DNA from: Chromera velia
Taxonomy: Eukaryota > Sar > Chromeraceae
Reading direction: 5' to 3'
Assembly: GCA_018398765.1 (NCBI GenBank)
Contig: JAHBMJ010002632.1
Location: 89,036-136,841 of the forward strand
DNA length: 47,806 nucleotides
The position numbers were made by a program, and so were the translations under genes. Below are positions 43,959-47,806 of this stretch, piece after piece. The notes under the pieces were generated by a model. It had not been told where the DNA came from. It made no database searches and saw only the letters and a list, made by a program, of their open reading frames with translations. Numbering within the stretch: the stretch's first letter is position 1; each line of letters starts with the position of its first letter.

Positions 43959-45577
43959 TCACGCCGCAAAGGCATCCTGAGAGGCACTCAGCTTCTCTGC
44001 CTGCTCATGCTGCCAACGAGCGAGAGTAGCGAAGGGACAGGGAGATTCCGTAGCGTCCCCCGGGGGGTCAATTTTTTGCAGTACGCCCAGACGGGCGTAA
44101 GGTTTGAGAGTTCCGTGATTATCGGATCCCCCTGTCACAGCAAACCCCATTTTTTGTGCGATCTCAAGAATCTTTAAGCTGTTCTCCTCCTTGATTCCGG
44201 AACTGAAAGCCTCCAGACCCCATAGACCGGCATTCTTTAACTCTTCTGCTTGAGATCTCAACAAGGCCTCCCACAGAGGCAACTCGACCGTTTTTCCGTC
44301 CACCGTCACTTTCGTGATCTTCTCACCGACGGTCACAGGATGGGCAAAGGCTACCTTTCCACCTGCATTGTTTGCAAGTTCAACTGCACTCTCGAGGGAC
44401 AAAGTCTTCAGCTGAACGTTTTTGGCTGCTAGCGTGAGGTCGTGCAAAAGAGCCACGACAGTTTCCCCCGCTTTCCCTGAACTCTCATGAATCACCTCCC
44501 CTTCTGCCGTCACCGTCATACGGTTACTTTGTCCCCTCTCACCGAACAACAGGTCTTTGTAGAGATCGGGCATGGCTCTGGTCAACCATGTCTTCACATG
44601 CGGGCGCCCGAGGACCAGTGGGTCGTCTAAGAGACCTGCAGCTGACAGATCGTCTGCTACTTTTTTGGGTGTGAAACAAGGCACGGTAGTCCGTGGTTTT
44701 TCTTCTGTTTTGCTGAAGTAGCGCTTTCCGTAGTCAGATAGAACAACAGCAACCTCGGGCTTTCCGGGACCAGCAACGCTTGTTGCGTGACAGTTGCGGA
44801 CTTCCATCGGAACAGGCTGCTCTGTCGGTGTGGAGGGAACGGAAATCATTTTACAATTCAATTCTTCTGGGTTGGCTGGGGAGGTTTGTGTCTTAGGCTC
44901 ACAGAGGGTTTCAAGAATGAGTGCAAGCATTTTTTCGTTCCTCTCTTCCCGAGAGGCCCTGACCTCGTTCAGAGTGTCCCTGAGTTCGTGCAGCTTCTCG
45001 GCACTTTCTGTTTCTTCTGCTGACTCAGACCCGCCCGACTCAACATGGAAGGCCTCCTGCCAAACAGAGTCAGGCAGGTACGCTAGGAGGTGGACACTCT
45101 TTTTGTTCCATGTTGCTGACATCTCAGCGCCAATATGCACTCTCAGACCCATCTCGGCTCCTTTCTTCATTAAGTCCAAGGATTTTTCGGCCGACCGCAC
45201 GAGGTCGTGATCAGTCAGCCACAGAGCGGAGAGTCTGTTCTGCTTTGCGATTTTCATCTGGTCTTCTGGAGACCGGTCACCGTCACTGTCCGTCGTGTGG
45301 ACGTGCATGTCGATAGGTGAGTGACTTCGCAGACGACAGGATCCTGCATGCACACAGAGAGGGAGAAAGACGAAAAACAGCATGCATGCATGCATGCATG
45401 GAATGTCCTGAATTAAGTGCGGTTTGTTTCTGCCTGCCTGTCTATACGAGCTGATTAATTGGGGATTGTGTCATCCATCCACGAACCTTCGGATCGCCTG
45501 ACACGTTGCAACTGAAGTGCCTCGCATACTGCTGTCGAGACCGCAAGCCACAGCGCCAGCGCTTGGAAGATTTCCAT
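43959..45577 (-). CDS. PHP-domain phosphoesterase with signal peptide
   Basis: Exon 1 (45577-45487) encodes MEIFQALALWLAVSTAVCEA, a signal peptide. It joins in frame, across a 143-base intron (donor GTTCGT, acceptor CATGCAG), to exon 2 (45343-43959), giving 491 residues. The metal-binding PHP motifs are clear: DMHVHTTDSDG (H44, H46, D51), LWLTDHD (D75, H76, D77), HIGAEMSATW, SVHLLAYLPD, GRPHVKTWL, VAFAHPV, WGLEAFSSG and the closing TGGSDNHG. The order resembles the YciV/TrpH (COG0613) branch, whose bacterial members remove nucleotides or dephosphorylate 3',5'-bisphosphates. A long charged insert rich in Glu and Lys follows SVHLLAYLPD. The frame also opens upstream of exon 2 at an ATG at 45395, but that leader is the pyrimidine tract and acceptor of the intron. 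The signal peptide sends the protein to the secretory pathway or a plastid; its substrate is unknown. Confidence 0.9.
45382..45402. repeat. CATG tandem array in PHP intron
   Basis: Five consecutive CATG units (GCATGCATGCATGCATG) lie in the first intron. They contain several overlapping TGCATGCA words, a sequence bound by some ApiAP2 factors in apicomplexans. Confidence 0.8.
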
Positions 45578-47806
45578 TTGGAGACGGATGCTGGTCAACC
45601 ACGCTTCTGATACGCCATCAAATGGTGAGTAGATGATTCCGAACCCCCCTGCTCCCTCTCAGCACGATTCTCTCATACAATGAAGTTCTCTGTGATGGGT
45701 TTACTCCATACCGCTTCGTGGTACTCAATTCAGCAGTATTACGATCAGGACAAACCATTTTCCCTATATTAGTGAATGACCCTGCATGCAGTTGAGGGAG
45801 GACATGCGCACCATTCGCGCGCGGCAGAACACAGGTCAGGCACAATTCCGCGGCTTTTGCCAACCTCGCGCATTGCCGGCCGGCGAAAGACAGACTGGCA
45901 GCTAGCCTATATGGAGTGCAGTGCATGGCACAGCGCATACCGAGACGAGAGGAGACGAGATACCTACCGATCTCCCAGACACCGACACAAAAAAAAATGT
46001 AAGAAGATTTGAAACGAAATACTGGATCGAAGTCTGGAAGAAAAAGAAAAACAACCTCCTAGTTGATTCAGTTTGATTAAGTTTGATTTAGATTAAATAA
46101 TTTTTTTTTTTTTTAATGATCTACTTATTAATTTTATGGTATAATTTTATAATACATAATTAATCTCTACTAAAAAATCAAGTTTCATTAACTGCGTCTA
46201 TAACTGTTTTTTATTCTTTTACCAATGATATACAAAAACACAGGCAAGAATTATGTAGTTGCATGGTAAATCATAGTACCACCACCCCACTGGCATACTA
46301 TACGGCATGCATTAGCATGCATACGTTGCATAGGCTACAGCATAAATAGATCTAGCAGCTAGATTCATAGTGTATGCCTCTGCAAAGATCGTGCATGATC
46401 ATGCAAAGATGAAGCCTATCATGAAACGATCTAAAATGGTGAATCAAAGATTCACGAAAATCTATGAAAACCTTCCCGGGAATCCCACTGAAGACAACCA
46501 TTCTTGGCATTCAAGCGAACAAAGAGTTATACTATGATGCGTTTCAATGCAGCGTTTGCGAAGGCCTCCTGCTGCAGGTAGCGGCCCCATCAGACACGCT
46601 CTCGGATGTCACGTAGCGACTGTCCGAGACGAACCCACATTCATTCCACTTTACTGCATGTCTCAGCTTAGAGAGAGCCCCATCGTCCTGCGTGCTTATA
46701 CAGGCAGGCACGCTGCGTCGATCAGCAATCAAAGGAATTGATTCGGATATTTTGACATCCAAGGGAAAAGAAACCGAAAGAGATCCTCGGCATCTATCCA
46801 CACATGGAGTGGCCCTTCCCCCCTCGCTAGCTCTCGATCCAACACAGGAACCCCATTTTCTCCAATTCGAATTGAACACACGACCTTTCTTGACTACGCC
46901 CTTCTCAGTTCCACCACGAAGACTGCTGTGACTACAATCCCGCAAATCCGGCACAAGCCCAGCCTTGCTGGCTTCAGAAAGCTGGGGCAGACACCTCCTG
47001 ATATGCACAATCGCGCGCGGGCGAGAGAGAGAGAGAGGGAGGGAGAGAGAGAAAAAAAAAAAAACACGCGTATTTACATTACACAGCTCTAAGAAAAAGA
47101 GCGGATCGATCGATCGATCGATTGATGGTATCTCTTCAACAAGGACGGCGACTTAATTCTCTGCGCTCTTTGAACTTCTCTCTTTGAAGTCAGTCAGTTT
47201 TCTGAGCGGATAACATGCTTGCAGGTGGAACTCGGAGATGGTGCAAGCTAAGGAAATGACAAGGAGGAAGACACGGTCTGACATGATTGCCCGTCGTTCT
47301 CTTTCTCATTCTCTCACAAAGTTCAGCCTCCACTTCGTTCTTGCTTGTCTCTTCAAAAGAATCCCTCTCCCTCCACACCTAGCTCCACACAGAGATGCTA
47401 CAGGGAGAGCCCGAATCATCATCTGTGCAACCGGAGGGAAGGAATCAAAAAGGGCAAGGGCGGGAATCTTGATTGATTGATTGTCAGGGTCTCCATCCGC
47501 CTCGCTTCGAGTTGATTCGTTTTATTTCTTCACTTCACTGCAGCCCTCCCATGCACCCCCAGCCCTTGTCTGCATGTCGGTTCATTGGAGTCTCTCTGAA
47601 TCGATCTATGGACCTTCCCTTCGATCGATCGATCGATCAGAATTTTCTCTTTCCCGCCATGATCGCCCTCTTCCTCTCGATGTCCAGGTCGACTGGGTCC
47701 TTGTTCTCGTCCTGATCGATTTCTTGCGGGCAGGCAGGCAGGGAGGCAAGGAGGGGGGGAGGCAGGGAGGTGAGAAGGCCTTCTATTCAAAGTATGTAGG
47801 CAGGCA
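45578..47806. other. Gene-poor end of window
   Basis: The region upstream of the PHP gene holds AT-rich DNA with a long T tract (about 46100-46114), GCATGC words near 46305-46322, a GA/A-rich tract at about 47023-47063 and GATC repeats (about 47105-47122 and 47622-47638). Open frames such as 46544-47008 (-) show no recognisable motif and I do not call them genes. A partial gene could begin near 47200 but I cannot support one. Confidence 0.45.

Noticed and set aside
45344-45395. Start of the PHP gene at ATG 45395 with a MHACMLFF leader
   Set aside because: That leader is a CATG array plus a pyrimidine tract ending in TGCAG, i.e. an intron acceptor. A proper signal-peptide exon joins in frame from 45577-45487.
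46544-47008. 154-codon minus-strand frame near the window end
   Set aside because: No domain, no splice-site support, atypical composition and no neighbouring exon.
1-47806. CRISPR array, prophage or bacterial operon
   Set aside because: The tandem repeats are simple microsatellites without spacers, and the genes are spliced and eukaryotic.

Overview
This is a window of nuclear DNA from a eukaryote. Most genes are split by GT-AG introns with strong TGCAG acceptors, there are no bacterial-style operons, and the proteins are eukaryotic (40S ribosomal protein S2, a MIP18/CIA2 iron-sulfur assembly factor, a START-domain protein, a protein kinase). The balanced base composition, the dense CA/GA/GACA/GAAG microsatellites, the mix of intron-rich genes with AT-rich spacers and the frequent TGCATGCA words suggest an alveolate alga of the chromerid type (Chromera-like). 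That placement is inference from style; no marker gene was compared.

Layout: 0.3-1.7 kb, KH-domain protein (+). 3.9-7.3 kb, atypical protein kinase (+) in nine exons, two of them a tandem exon duplication. 7.3-8.9 kb, AT-rich spacer with inverted repeats. 8.9-10.1 kb, single-exon alpha/beta hydrolase of the ABHD11/YbfF type (-). 10.1-11.2 kb, spacer with a dispersed GC-rich word. 11.2-12.0 kb, broken acyl-CoA thioesterase-like gene (+). 12.5-13.5 kb, unrecognised coding remnants (-). 13.5-18.2 kb, gene-poor DNA with a MITE-like element and a pair of about 460-bp direct repeats that look like LTRs. 18.7-22.1 kb, RPS2 (-, six exons), head to head with the MIP18/CIA2 gene (+, six exons, 22.7-25.6 kb). 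25.6-28.3 kb, spacer with a second MITE-like element. 28.3-32.0 kb, START-domain protein (-, six exons). 33.0-35.2 kb, unrecognised protein with a glycine-zipper-like hydrophobic core (+), interrupted by an assembly gap. 36.7-42.8 kb, PrpF-family isomerase (+, ten exons). 44.0-45.6 kb, PHP-domain phosphoesterase (-, two exons, the first encoding a signal peptide). The rest is AT-rich or simple-sequence DNA.

Functionally the genes are ordinary neighbours rather than a pathway. RPS2 and MIP18 share a 576-bp divergent intergenic region. The clearest unusual signals are the duplicated kinase exons, a splice donor pattern of GTNNG with almost no A at +3 in all 25 introns I could place by protein homology, the thioesterase pseudogene, the glycine-zipper protein and several unnamed mobile or repeat families. 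I found no coherent multi-gene novel system.
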